Shown here in pieces: positions 18,101 to 25,333 of a stretch of DNA of 38,680 nucleotides (position 1 is its first letter; the number at the start of each line of letters is the position of its first letter). Position numbers and translations under genes: made by a program. The notes under the pieces are model-generated. The model did no database searches. It was given only the letters and a program-made list of their open reading frames with translations, and was not told the DNA's origin. Origin of the DNA: Planctomycetota bacterium (GTDB lineage: Bacteria; Planctomycetota; Phycisphaerae; WQYP01); contig JAJYGE010000225.1 in NCBI GenBank assembly GCA_021785155.1, positions 1-38,680 of the forward strand, in the 5' to 3' direction.

Positions 18101-18868
18101 TCACGAACCGTGAAATGTATCGCCCAGCACAGCGGATATTTCTCTGGTCATGGCTTTTTTCACCACCGACATATCCGGGCACTGCGGCCCAAGTTCTGCG
18201 GCCAGTGACGTAACCGCACGACCTAACCCGCAGGGATTAATCAGATCAAATAGGCTCAAGTTCGTCCTTACATTTAATGCCAGGCCATGCAGTGAAACCC
18301 ATCGTCGCAGCTTGATGCCGATCGCGCAGACCTTGGCCAACGCATCCGGGCCGGCGCGTGCCGACTTGAGCCACACCCCGGTCGCTCCCGAATCCCGCTG
18401 CCCATCGAGTTGAAAGCCCGCCAGAGTACGAATCACAGCGGACTCCAATAGCCGCAAATATTCATGTATTCTCAAATTATATCGATTAAGCGGAATAATC
18501 GGGTACACAACCAACTGTCCCGGCCCGTGAAATGTAATATCACCGCCTCGATCGGTGGATTGCACGGCCACACCCAGCGCTGCCAGCATACCAGCATCGG
18601 CCAGCAGATGTTTTTCCGATCCGGGATGCCGACCAATGGTAATAACAGGTGGATGTTCCACCAGCAGCAAAACACCCGACGGACATTTACCATCCACCAC
18701 CTTTTGATGCCATTGCAACTGAATTTCCCACGCGGCGCAGTATTCCATCACACCGAGATCCACGACCGTTAGAGCTGGCGCGGCAATGTCTGGCCTTGGC
18801 TGACGCGTTGACATTTCAGCGTCAGGCCGTTGATGCTCCGCCGCAATAGGCCTGCTACCATTCATCAT
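18101..18868 (-). CDS. lipB: octanoyl-[acyl-carrier-protein]:protein N-octanoyltransferase
   Basis: A 255-residue LipB that moves octanoate from acyl carrier protein to the lipoyl domains of 2-oxoacid dehydrogenases and GcvH. It has the family stretches 'STDRGGDITFHGPGQLVVYP', 'KVCAIGIKLRRW', 'SLHGLALNV' and 'LINPCG'. The catalytic Cys is about residue 213 and the partner Lys about 179. About 30 N-terminal residues precede the fold. The ATG overlaps the lon stop by 4 bp, so lon and lipB are translationally coupled, which is not a standard pairing. LipA is not in the window. Confidence 0.94.
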   Translation of the reverse strand: MMNGSRPIAAEHQRPDAEMSTRQPRPDIAAPALTVVDLGVMEYCAAWEIQLQWHQKVVDGKCPSGVLLLVEHPPVITIGRHPGSEKHLLADAGMLAALGVAVQSTDRGGDITFHGPGQLVVYPIIPLNRYNLRIHEYLRLLESAVIRTLAGFQLDGQRDSGATGVWLKSARAGPDALAKVCAIGIKLRRWVSLHGLALNVRTNLSLFDLINPCGLGRAVTSLAAELGPQCPDMSVVKKAMTREISAVLGDTFHGS

Positions 18869-21501
18869 ACCGCTTCAACTTTGCCAATCGCACGCGCACC
18901 CGCCGGCGGGATGACCTTACGTTTTAGGCCATTACGCTTTTCCAAGCCTGTCGCCGACCCCCTGCTGTCATGGGCCGGATTGATAGCCGCGGCCAGCACC
19001 TCATCGACGGTCTTAACAAAAATAAACTTCATTTCTTTTTTAAGCTGCTGCCGAACTTCCTGCAGATTCTTTTCATTACGATCCGGAAGAATCACGGTTT
19101 TAATTCCGGCATGTTGGGCGGCGATCACTTTTTCTTTTACGCCGCCGATCGGCAGAACCAATCCCCGCAAGGTGATTTCACCAGTCATTGCGACATCAGG
19201 ACGTACCGCTTTATTGATAAATAACGATGCCAGGGCCGTGTACATGGCCACTCCGGCGGAGGGTCCATCTTTCGGCACGGCCCCCGCCGGCACATGCACA
19301 TGCACGTCATGATCACGGAAAACACCGGGATTCACGCCCAGGCGTTCAGCATTGCTTTTAAGCAGTGAATACGCCGCATGGGCTGATTCACGCATCACAT
19401 TTCCGATCTGTCCGGTCAACCGCAGACGCCCTTTGCCGGGCATCCGTGTGGCTTCCACAAACAAAATATCTCCGCCGGCCGGCGTATACGCCAATCCCGT
19501 GGCCACGCCCGGCGTGGCCGTGCGCAGGGCCACTTCGCTTTCAAATATCGGCGGCCCGAGATAATTGGACAAATCATCGGGCCTGACGACTATTTTAACC
19601 GTTTTTTCGGAAGGCGATTTGCCATTCCCCGCCGTACCATGGGAAACCGTCTTATCTGACTGCCGCGACTTGGCGGGCGTGGCAATGCCGCCCACCAGTG
19701 TTGCCGCCACACCGCGCATAACCGAACCAATGGTACGCTCCAGATTCCGCACTCCAGCCTCGCGGGTGTAACGGTCAATAATCGCTTCCAGCGTCGCCGA
19801 TGAAATCTCGCAATCCTTACGCGTGACGCCATTTTCCTTTAACTGCCGCGGAATCAGATATTTTCGGGCAATCAGCAATTTGTCCTGCTGGGTATAACCG
19901 GGAATTTCAATAACTTCCATGCGGTCGCGCAAAGCGGGGGGAACCGGCTCCATATAATTGGCGGTGCATATAAATATAATATTGCTCAAATCAAACGGCA
20001 CACCCAGGTAATGATCCTGAAACGTATTGTTCTGTTGCGGATCCAGGACTTCCAGCAATGCCGCCGACGGATCGCCCCGAAAATCGGCCCCCAGCTTGTC
20101 CACTTCGTCGAGCATCATCACCGGATTATTCGTGCCGACTTTGCGCAGTTCCTGAATGATGCGTCCCGGCATCGAACCGACATACGTCCTGCGATGCCCG
20201 CGAATATCCGCCTCATCCCGCACGCCACCAAGGCTCATGCGCACAAACTTTCGCCCCAATGATTCCGCGATGGATTTGCCCAGACTGGTTTTACCCACGC
20301 CGGGCGGTCCGAGAAAACACAGAATCGGTCCCCGGCCCGTCGGATTCAGCTTCCGCACCGCCAAAAACTCGATGATCCGTCGTTTTATTTTTTCCAGATC
20401 ATAATGATCGCGATCCAGAATTGCCCGTGCCCGGTTGATATCCAGATCATCCTGGGTGGACTTACTCCACGGCAACTCCGCAACGGTCTCCAGAAACGAC
20501 CGAATCACGCCGTACTCCGGCGACGCCTGCGGCACCGCAGTAAGCCGTGCCAATTCGCGGTCTGTCTCTTTCTTCACGATTTCGGGAACCTTGGCTTCAT
20601 CAATGCGCTTCTTCAGATCAGAGAGCTCCTGGCTCTGTTCATCGGCCTGCCCCAATTCCTTTTGAATCGCTTTAATCTGCTCCTGGAGAAAATAATGGCG
20701 CTGATTCTTATCAATGCTCGATCGCACCTGCGATTGAATTTTTTCTTCCAGTTCCAGCAATTCAATACGTGTCGCCAGCTTCTGCCGCACCATCAGCAAT
20801 CGCTTGATTACATCGGTTTCTTCCAGTAGCGCCAGCTTATCCGACACGGCATCGTGCAGATTCGCGGCAAGAAAATCCGCCAGGGTGGACGGAGAATCGA
20901 TATCAATAAGAATGTTCGCCGCTTCATCCGGAATATTAGGCGACAATTCAATCATCCGTTTGGCCGCCTGTCGGACGCTGTCCACCAGTAAAGTCGTATC
21001 CGGACCAAAGCCCTCCGTCACATCCGGAAGAGCCTCCACCCGCGCTTTGAGATACGGTTCCTGCTGCACAAATTCCAGAACACGAAATCGAACCAGCCCG
21101 TGGACAACGATACTCTGCTGCCCATCCGCGGGCCGAAGCATTTTCAGCACAATCGCCACGGTGCCGACGCTATGCATATCCGCCGGCTGCGGATTTTCGA
21201 CGCTTTCATTTTTTTGGGTCAGAACGCCGAGAATCTTGTCCCCGGGCATCACGTCATCCAACAATCGTCGGCTCTTATCCCGCGCGATGGTCAACGGAAT
21301 CACCGCTCCCGGAAACGCCACCGCATCCCGCACCGGCATAATCGCGATGACTTCCGGTATCCGCACCTGATGTAACATCGGTCCGCTGACGGTGGCGGTC
21401 GTCGGCTTAGATGCCGCTTCCGGCTCCGGCACCGGATCGGCCGGATCTTTCAGAGCAATAGGAATTACCGAATCTGTCTGTTCTTTATTTTCTTCCGCCA
21501 T
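18865..21501 (-). CDS. lon: ATP-dependent protease Lon
   Basis: About 878 residues, somewhat longer than E. coli Lon (784). Domains: an Ala/Pro/Glu-rich N-terminal tail of about 50 residues, the LAN substrate-binding domain ('IMPVRDAVAFPGAVIPL'), coiled coil, AAA+ module with Walker A GPPGVGKTS and 'GVRDEADIRGHRRTYVG', a Ser/Lys/Thr-rich linker that is probably the main extra length, and the protease domain. The catalytic Ser lies in 'KDGPSAGVAM' (near 748) and the Lys in 'GGVKEKVIAAQ' (near 791). Lon degrades misfolded and regulatory proteins. Starts at 21513 and 21501 are both possible. The next gene upstream is a small heat-shock protein, a sensible proteostasis neighbour. Confidence 0.95.
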   Translation of the reverse strand: MAEENKEQTDSVIPIALKDPADPVPEPEAASKPTTATVSGPMLHQVRIPEVIAIMPVRDAVAFPGAVIPLTIARDKSRRLLDDVMPGDKILGVLTQKNESVENPQPADMHSVGTVAIVLKMLRPADGQQSIVVHGLVRFRVLEFVQQEPYLKARVEALPDVTEGFGPDTTLLVDSVRQAAKRMIELSPNIPDEAANILIDIDSPSTLADFLAANLHDAVSDKLALLEETDVIKRLLMVRQKLATRIELLELEEKIQSQVRSSIDKNQRHYFLQEQIKAIQKELGQADEQSQELSDLKKRIDEAKVPEIVKKETDRELARLTAVPQASPEYGVIRSFLETVAELPWSKSTQDDLDINRARAILDRDHYDLEKIKRRIIEFLAVRKLNPTGRGPILCFLGPPGVGKTSLGKSIAESLGRKFVRMSLGGVRDEADIRGHRRTYVGSMPGRIIQELRKVGTNNPVMMLDEVDKLGADFRGDPSAALLEVLDPQQNNTFQDHYLGVPFDLSNIIFICTANYMEPVPPALRDRMEVIEIPGYTQQDKLLIARKYLIPRQLKENGVTRKDCEISSATLEAIIDRYTREAGVRNLERTIGSVMRGVAATLVGGIATPAKSRQSDKTVSHGTAGNGKSPSEKTVKIVVRPDDLSNYLGPPIFESEVALRTATPGVATGLAYTPAGGDILFVEATRMPGKGRLRLTGQIGNVMRESAHAAYSLLKSNAERLGVNPGVFRDHDVHVHVPAGAVPKDGPSAGVAMYTALASLFINKAVRPDVAMTGEITLRGLVLPIGGVKEKVIAAQHAGIKTVILPDRNEKNLQEVRQQLKKEMKFIFVKTVDEVLAAAINPAHDSRGSATGLEKRNGLKRKVIPPAGARAIGKVEAV

Positions 21502-21563
21502 ACTGTCCCGCATTTATTTTCCGCTATCATGAATATGCGACCAACGCCACCGCGCGCTTATCA

Positions 21564-21980
21564 TCACTGGGCTTTTGGTAATGTAACCCAGAGCATTCCG
21601 GCATCGTAATGGGCGGAAATCCGCTTGTCATCCACATTGGCCGGAATATCAATACTGCGCCCGAAGCCCCCATGGTCAATTTCCATAAGATGTACCGCGA
21701 CGGCCTTTTCCGTTCCGCCCGGCATCGGACATATACGTCGGCCACGGATTACCAACTGATTTTCCACCACGCTGACCTGTATGGCGCTTTCATCCATTCC
21801 CGCCAGGTCCGCGCACACCATGAAGGCCCCGGAGGTTTCATATAAATTCACTTCCGGACGCCACGAATCCGTCGCCCATGATTGAAACATTCCCCAGCCT
21901 GACATAGAATCCGCCAACACCTTGGCCATGCGGTTGATCATGGCCGACTCTTCCGCACCGGCTAATTCAATTTCCTTCAT
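21564..21980 (-). CDS. small heat-shock protein (Hsp20/alpha-crystallin family)
   Basis: About 138 residues. After an N-terminal arm of about 45 residues comes an alpha-crystallin domain: 'WRPEVNLYETSGAFMVCADL' opens it, followed by 'VVENQLVIRGRR' and the closing 'ISAHYDAGMLWVTLPK'. Such proteins form ATP-independent oligomers that hold unfolding clients. The protein stops just after the domain, so the C-terminal IxI motif that usually helps oligomer assembly is missing or very short. The ATG at 21980 has AAGGTG 6 bp upstream; an in-frame start at 22016 looks less likely. It lies upstream of lon on the same strand and probably belongs with it in stress response. Confidence 0.9.
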   Translation of the reverse strand: MKEIELAGAEESAMINRMAKVLADSMSGWGMFQSWATDSWRPEVNLYETSGAFMVCADLAGMDESAIQVSVVENQLVIRGRRICPMPGGTEKAVAVHLMEIDHGGFGRSIDIPANVDDKRISAHYDAGMLWVTLPKAQ

Positions 21981-22044
21981 TGCAACACCTTTGCCATGGC
22001 ACACACCCACCGCCAATCAACCCGGCGAGTGATGAACGTGATCC

Positions 22045-22073
22045 ATTGTAATTATTTCTTACCCAATGGCCAA
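22045..22073 (-). promoter_or_regulatory. candidate hsp20 promoter
   Basis: On the minus strand TTGGCC (22068-22073) and TACAAT (22045-22050) are 17 bp apart, leaving a leader of about 60 nt to the ATG at 21980. A moderate sigma70 match. No CIRCE (TTAGCACTC-type) element is visible. Confidence 0.35.
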
Positions 22074-22152
22074 CAAGGCTCTGTGCTTTGTGACCATTCC
22101 TTCTTCAGGTTGTTCATGGCAATGCGGCAATGCGCACAGATAAAAAACCACC

Positions 22153-22194
22153 AGTGCCCTGTTCCATCCGTAATTACGGGTGGAACAGGGCACT
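22153..22194. terminator. 42-bp near-perfect palindrome, possible terminator
   Basis: Arms AGTGCCCTGTTCCA (22153-22166) and TGGAACAGGGCACT (22181-22194) are exact complements. The centre TCCGTAATTACGGG is also palindromic except for one T:G pair. On the minus strand it is followed, 5 nt later, by T6, so it could end transcription coming leftwards out of the island before hsp20. It could equally be a cruciform or an operator. Confidence 0.5.
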
Positions 22195-22281
22195 ATGCGC
22201 GTCCTGGCCATGCCGATGCGTAACACATCCGGGCCATGCGGGCCGGTGGCCGATTCCGCAGCGCGGCGGCACCGCCAGCAT

Positions 22282-22335
22282 TTAGGAGTTAGGAGTTGGA
22301 CGAGGATTTAGGAGTTAGGAGATAGGAGTTGGGAG
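22282..22335. repeat. TTAGGAG-type tandem words
   Basis: About seven imperfect copies of a 7-bp unit (TTAGGAG, ATAGGAG, TTGGGAG), interrupted once by GACGAGGAT. The same unit recurs at 22479-22500 and 22633-22648. Confidence 0.75.
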
Positions 22336-22351
22336 ACTTTGCGAATTTCAA

Positions 22352-22460
22352 GTTGCCCAAGATGCCCAAGTTCGGGGGGCAAGGTGCCCAAGTTGGGCAA
22401 GTTGATGGGAGCGTTGATTTTAGCGGGTTTGGTTCAAGTTGCCCTAGATGCCCAAGATGT
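22352..22460. repeat. GCCCAAGAT/GCCCAAGTT words
   Basis: Repeated 9-bp units of the form GCCCAAG(A/T)T, separated by a G-rich stretch and a TTGATGGG segment. A related set with GCTCAAGAT occurs at 22580-22600. Confidence 0.7.
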
Positions 22461-22526
22461 TTTTTGGGGGGGGCATTCAGGAGTTAGGAGTTAGGAGATA
22501 GAATGGGGGCGCGGGGGCTTCGTTGT

Positions 22527-22550
22527 AACGAGCAACGAACAACGAACAAC
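22527..22550. repeat. AACGA(G/A)CA tandem words
   Basis: Three to four 7-8-bp units AACGAGC/AACGAAC in a row. A longer degenerate set of the same word family lies at 22731-22807. Confidence 0.7.
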
Positions 22551-22654
22551 AGGGTTGATTGTCGCTGCGACGGCCAAGGTGCTCAAGATGCTCAAGATGT
22601 TTTGGGGCGGCTGTGGCCGCCGGCATTTAGCATTGAGGAGTTGGGAGTCGTTTT

Positions 22655-22691
22655 ACAGTATTGGTCGGTATTGGTCAGTATTGATCAGTAA
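22655..22691. repeat. TATTGGTCAG decamer repeat
   Basis: Three and a half imperfect copies of a 10-bp unit (AGTATTGGTC, GGTATTGGTC, AGTATTGATC, AGTAA). Confidence 0.75.
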
Positions 22692-22730
22692 TTTCAGAAT
22701 TGCGCGGAATGGGCGCGGGCTGTTGGCTAC

Positions 22731-22807
22731 AACGAACAACGAAACGCTGCGCTTAACGAGCAGCGAGCAACGAAACACACGGGCACTCAACGAGTGACGA
22801 GCAACGG
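22731..22807. repeat. second AACGA-word array
   Basis: Degenerate copies of AACGAACA/AACGAGCA/GACGAGCA interrupted by short unique pieces. Same word family as at 22527-22550. Confidence 0.6.
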
Positions 22808-22936
22808 GTTTCTGTTCAGGATTCTTTTCCGCGATCACTGTGGCGGCGTGTTATTTACTTGTCAAATCCCGGCGGACCGGAATGCGGCACTTATGCCGTG
22901 GAGAAGCTATAGGGGGCGGCGCTGGTGGGTAATGTT

Positions 22937-22998
22937 TTGAGTTTTCAGTGTTCAGTGTTCAGGAGTCAGGAGACAGGAGTCAGGAGATAGGAGGATAG
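22937..22998. repeat. TTCAGTG and AGGAGTC/AGGAGAC words
   Basis: TTCAGTG/TTCAGTG/TTCAGGAG units run into four to five AGGAGTC, AGGAGAC and AGGAGAT units. Last array before brxL. Confidence 0.65.
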
Positions 22999-23282
22999 GG
23001 AAGGCGCTGCAGCGACGGCGAGGGCGGGAGTTATCTGGGAGCGCGGCTGTTTTCCGCCGCCGTTATTTTTATTAGCTAATCACGTCCCCGTTTCGCTTCC
23101 CCGGACGTTGCCGGGGCAATTCAGCGGCCTGCATCGGGTATGCTTGATGTACGCAGCCTTCAAAATCATCAATCCCGGTCTGGACATCGGCATGGACTTT
23201 GCCGGGGAATATCAGATGGCAAAAACGCTGCACGGGAAAAAGTAGGCCATTCGTGCGGCCGTCCTTCGAAAGCTTCGCCTGT
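22999..23282. other. spacer between the repeats and brxL
   Basis: No supported gene. A short plus-strand frame at 23147-23245 ('MYAAFKIINPGLDIGMDF...', 32 codons, ending TAG) has protein-like composition but no family and no ribosome site; it may be a remnant. No strong terminator for the BREX operon is visible directly after brxL. Confidence 0.4.
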
Positions 23283-25331
23283 TTACTCCAGCACCGCCTT
23301 GCTGAACGCGTCCGCTGGATCGCCGTAAAATTCAATGCTGATCTTGGTGGCCATGTCGTCTGAAAGATTAAACAGCTGCTTGCGCGATGATATGGGCATG
23401 AGCACCGTAGCTGCCCCCTTCTCGACCGCCAGTTCCACAATGGCCACCGGGTTTGCGATTACCTCCACTGATCCGCCCAAGTTCAGCGCCCCTACAACGA
23501 TCAGCCCGCCTTTTACGCTGCGCTCCAGCAGGCCACCGCACAGCGCCAGGAGCACCGCCAAGCCCAGTCCACCGCCAGACTTATCCACATCCAAGGCACG
23601 CAACTGCACCGAAAATTCATGCGCTCGCGGGTCGCGATCGCCCACGAGTTCCTTTGATCGCGTGTAGAGATTCTGTTCCCCGTAACGCACACTTTCCCGG
23701 AAGGCCGGTGGCACTGGAGCGTTCAATATCCTCACGCCGCCTCCGGGGCCGACCGTCACCTCAATGCGATACAGACCGGGCGCGGAATCCTGGCCGCCGG
23801 CGCTGATGGCCCACACCTGTCCCGGCGGCAAGGGGTCGCTTTCAATGCGATCCTCACTGTGCAACTCGGGGGTTGAGACAAACTGCTCCACGCCGTCCAC
23901 ACCCATAAAGTAACTGAAATGGCTGTTGCGGAACTCGGTTTTCAATACCCGTTTCTGCTGTTCTTTTACGCGCCGCCGACATTCCAGGGCCACGCGAATA
24001 ATTTTTTCCAACTCCTCATCCGGCACGGGCATAGCCGGATCAGGAAACAGCAACTTCAGCAACCCGCTGCATGTCCGGGTTACCGCCTCAATATCGCGAC
24101 CACTTAGCGCGCCGCCCCAATTGACCCGTCCCTGCAGCACCGAGAGCCGGCTTGACTCACGTAATTTTGTCCAACATTCGGAAATAAAATCGCTGACGAG
24201 TCCAAAGTGTTGCGTCAACTGCTCCTTGGGATTGACCTTGGGAAACTCCCAGCCGGGCACATAGCAATGCAGACGGTCCATAAACGCGGTGTCATACCGC
24301 ATCTCCGGCGGCAGCGGTGCCAGCAGATGGCTGATCCGCTGTTGCTGCTCGATATCCAAATCCAGATTTCCCACCATCACAATGCTGCCCGACGCGCGGA
24401 TGCTCTCTTTCCCGCGCGAAAACTCGCCCGAGGCCATGTAGCCCTTCATGATATTGACACCATCCTTCTGATCAAAGGAAATGCCGGCCACCTCGTCAAA
24501 ACATACCACGTCATAGTGGCAGACCAGACCCCGCTGGCCGCTTGCGTTATTTACAAACATCTTGGCCACCGTCGCTTTACCGCCTGAAATCAGATGCGAG
24601 TAGGGCGAAATCTGCTGGAACAAATGGCTCTTGCCCGTACCCCGCGGGCCAAGTTCCACCAGGTTGTAATTGCGCTCCACAAAGGGAATCATCCGCAGCA
24701 ATGTGACCATCTTGGCGCGATCTGAAAGTCCCGCCGGTTCAAGCCCAATTGACCGGATCAACAGATCCCGCCATTCTTCGGTGGTAAACTGACTTCGCGC
24801 GTGCGCCATGACGTTCAGCACATCGGACTTGGAGAGTTGTATCGCCCGCAGACTACCAATTGCGAATGGCCGGCCATTTTTTTCCTGCGCAATAGCCCCG
24901 TCGTAGGTCAATGTTACTTCCGCATAAAAGCCATCGGTCAGCATCCGCTCGTGCTCCCGCACGAGGCTGTCCTGAATCCGCACATCATCAAGTTGCAAAC
25001 TCGGCAGCTCCGCCAGAAAGCAGTCATTGCGCGAGTCCAGCCGCGCTTTGACAATATCAATCAGCTTGACTGATCCCTTTTCCCGGGCGCGGGCCTTAAA
25101 TAATTCCTCCTGCCCCGTGCGCACCGCCCGGTCCGTGAGTTGCCGTTCCACTACCTGCAAGCCTTCGGCGATTTCCGCCTCATTGACTGTGGCGCAATAT
25201 CGGCCCAGCAGAAATTCCACCACATACGTGGGCACCGGATACTGGCGGCTGTACCGCCGTACCAAATCTTTCCGGACCAGGTAGCCGTCAAATGCCGCCG
25301 CCGCCAATTTATCAAGATGGTCCAATTCCAT
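23283..25331 (-). CDS. brxL: BrxL, BREX AAA+/Lon-like protein
   Basis: About 682 residues. An N-terminal region of about 220 residues precedes an AAA+ module with Walker A GPRGTGKS (228-235) and Walker B 'VVCFDEVAG' (275-283). The C-terminal ~130 residues resemble the Lon protease fold ('GLGLAVLLALCGGLL', 'GALNLGGSVEVIANP'). In type I BREX, BrxL is an MCM-like DNA-binding ring needed for defence rather than for methylation. Compared by eye with Lon in this same window, the catalytic Ser position is Gly and the Lys position is Val, so peptidase activity is doubtful. The ATG at 25331 starts 2 bp after the pglZ stop and has GGAGG upstream; an upstream in-frame start at 25370 would overlap pglZ. 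Confidence 0.92.
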   Translation of the reverse strand: MELDHLDKLAAAAFDGYLVRKDLVRRYSRQYPVPTYVVEFLLGRYCATVNEAEIAEGLQVVERQLTDRAVRTGQEELFKARAREKGSVKLIDIVKARLDSRNDCFLAELPSLQLDDVRIQDSLVREHERMLTDGFYAEVTLTYDGAIAQEKNGRPFAIGSLRAIQLSKSDVLNVMAHARSQFTTEEWRDLLIRSIGLEPAGLSDRAKMVTLLRMIPFVERNYNLVELGPRGTGKSHLFQQISPYSHLISGGKATVAKMFVNNASGQRGLVCHYDVVCFDEVAGISFDQKDGVNIMKGYMASGEFSRGKESIRASGSIVMVGNLDLDIEQQQRISHLLAPLPPEMRYDTAFMDRLHCYVPGWEFPKVNPKEQLTQHFGLVSDFISECWTKLRESSRLSVLQGRVNWGGALSGRDIEAVTRTCSGLLKLLFPDPAMPVPDEELEKIIRVALECRRRVKEQQKRVLKTEFRNSHFSYFMGVDGVEQFVSTPELHSEDRIESDPLPPGQVWAISAGGQDSAPGLYRIEVTVGPGGGVRILNAPVPPAFRESVRYGEQNLYTRSKELVGDRDPRAHEFSVQLRALDVDKSGGGLGLAVLLALCGGLLERSVKGGLIVVGALNLGGSVEVIANPVAIVELAVEKGAATVLMPISSRKQLFNLSDDMATKISIEFYGDPADAFSKAVLE

Positions 25332-25333
25332 TA

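Larger units (their letters stand above)
22279..22998. repeat. degenerate short-word repeat region at the island border
   Basis: About 720 bp without a gene. It is built of at least four families of short, imperfect tandem words (TTAGGAG, GCCCAAGAT, AACGAACA, TATTGGTCAG) in composite modules. The order 'CAAGATGTTTT-GGGG', 'GGCATT-AGGAGTT', 'AACGA' occurs twice (from about 22452 and 22581), and a partial module starts at 22278. There is no constant spacer size, so it is not CRISPR. Confidence 0.8.

Noticed and set aside
18099..18115. Terminator after lipB
   Set aside because: The 7-bp hairpin overlaps the stop codon and is not followed by a T run on the minus strand.
22279..22998. CRISPR-like appearance of the repeat region
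   Set aside because: Repeat units are 7-10 bp, degenerate and in tandem, with no constant-length unique spacers and no cas genes nearby.
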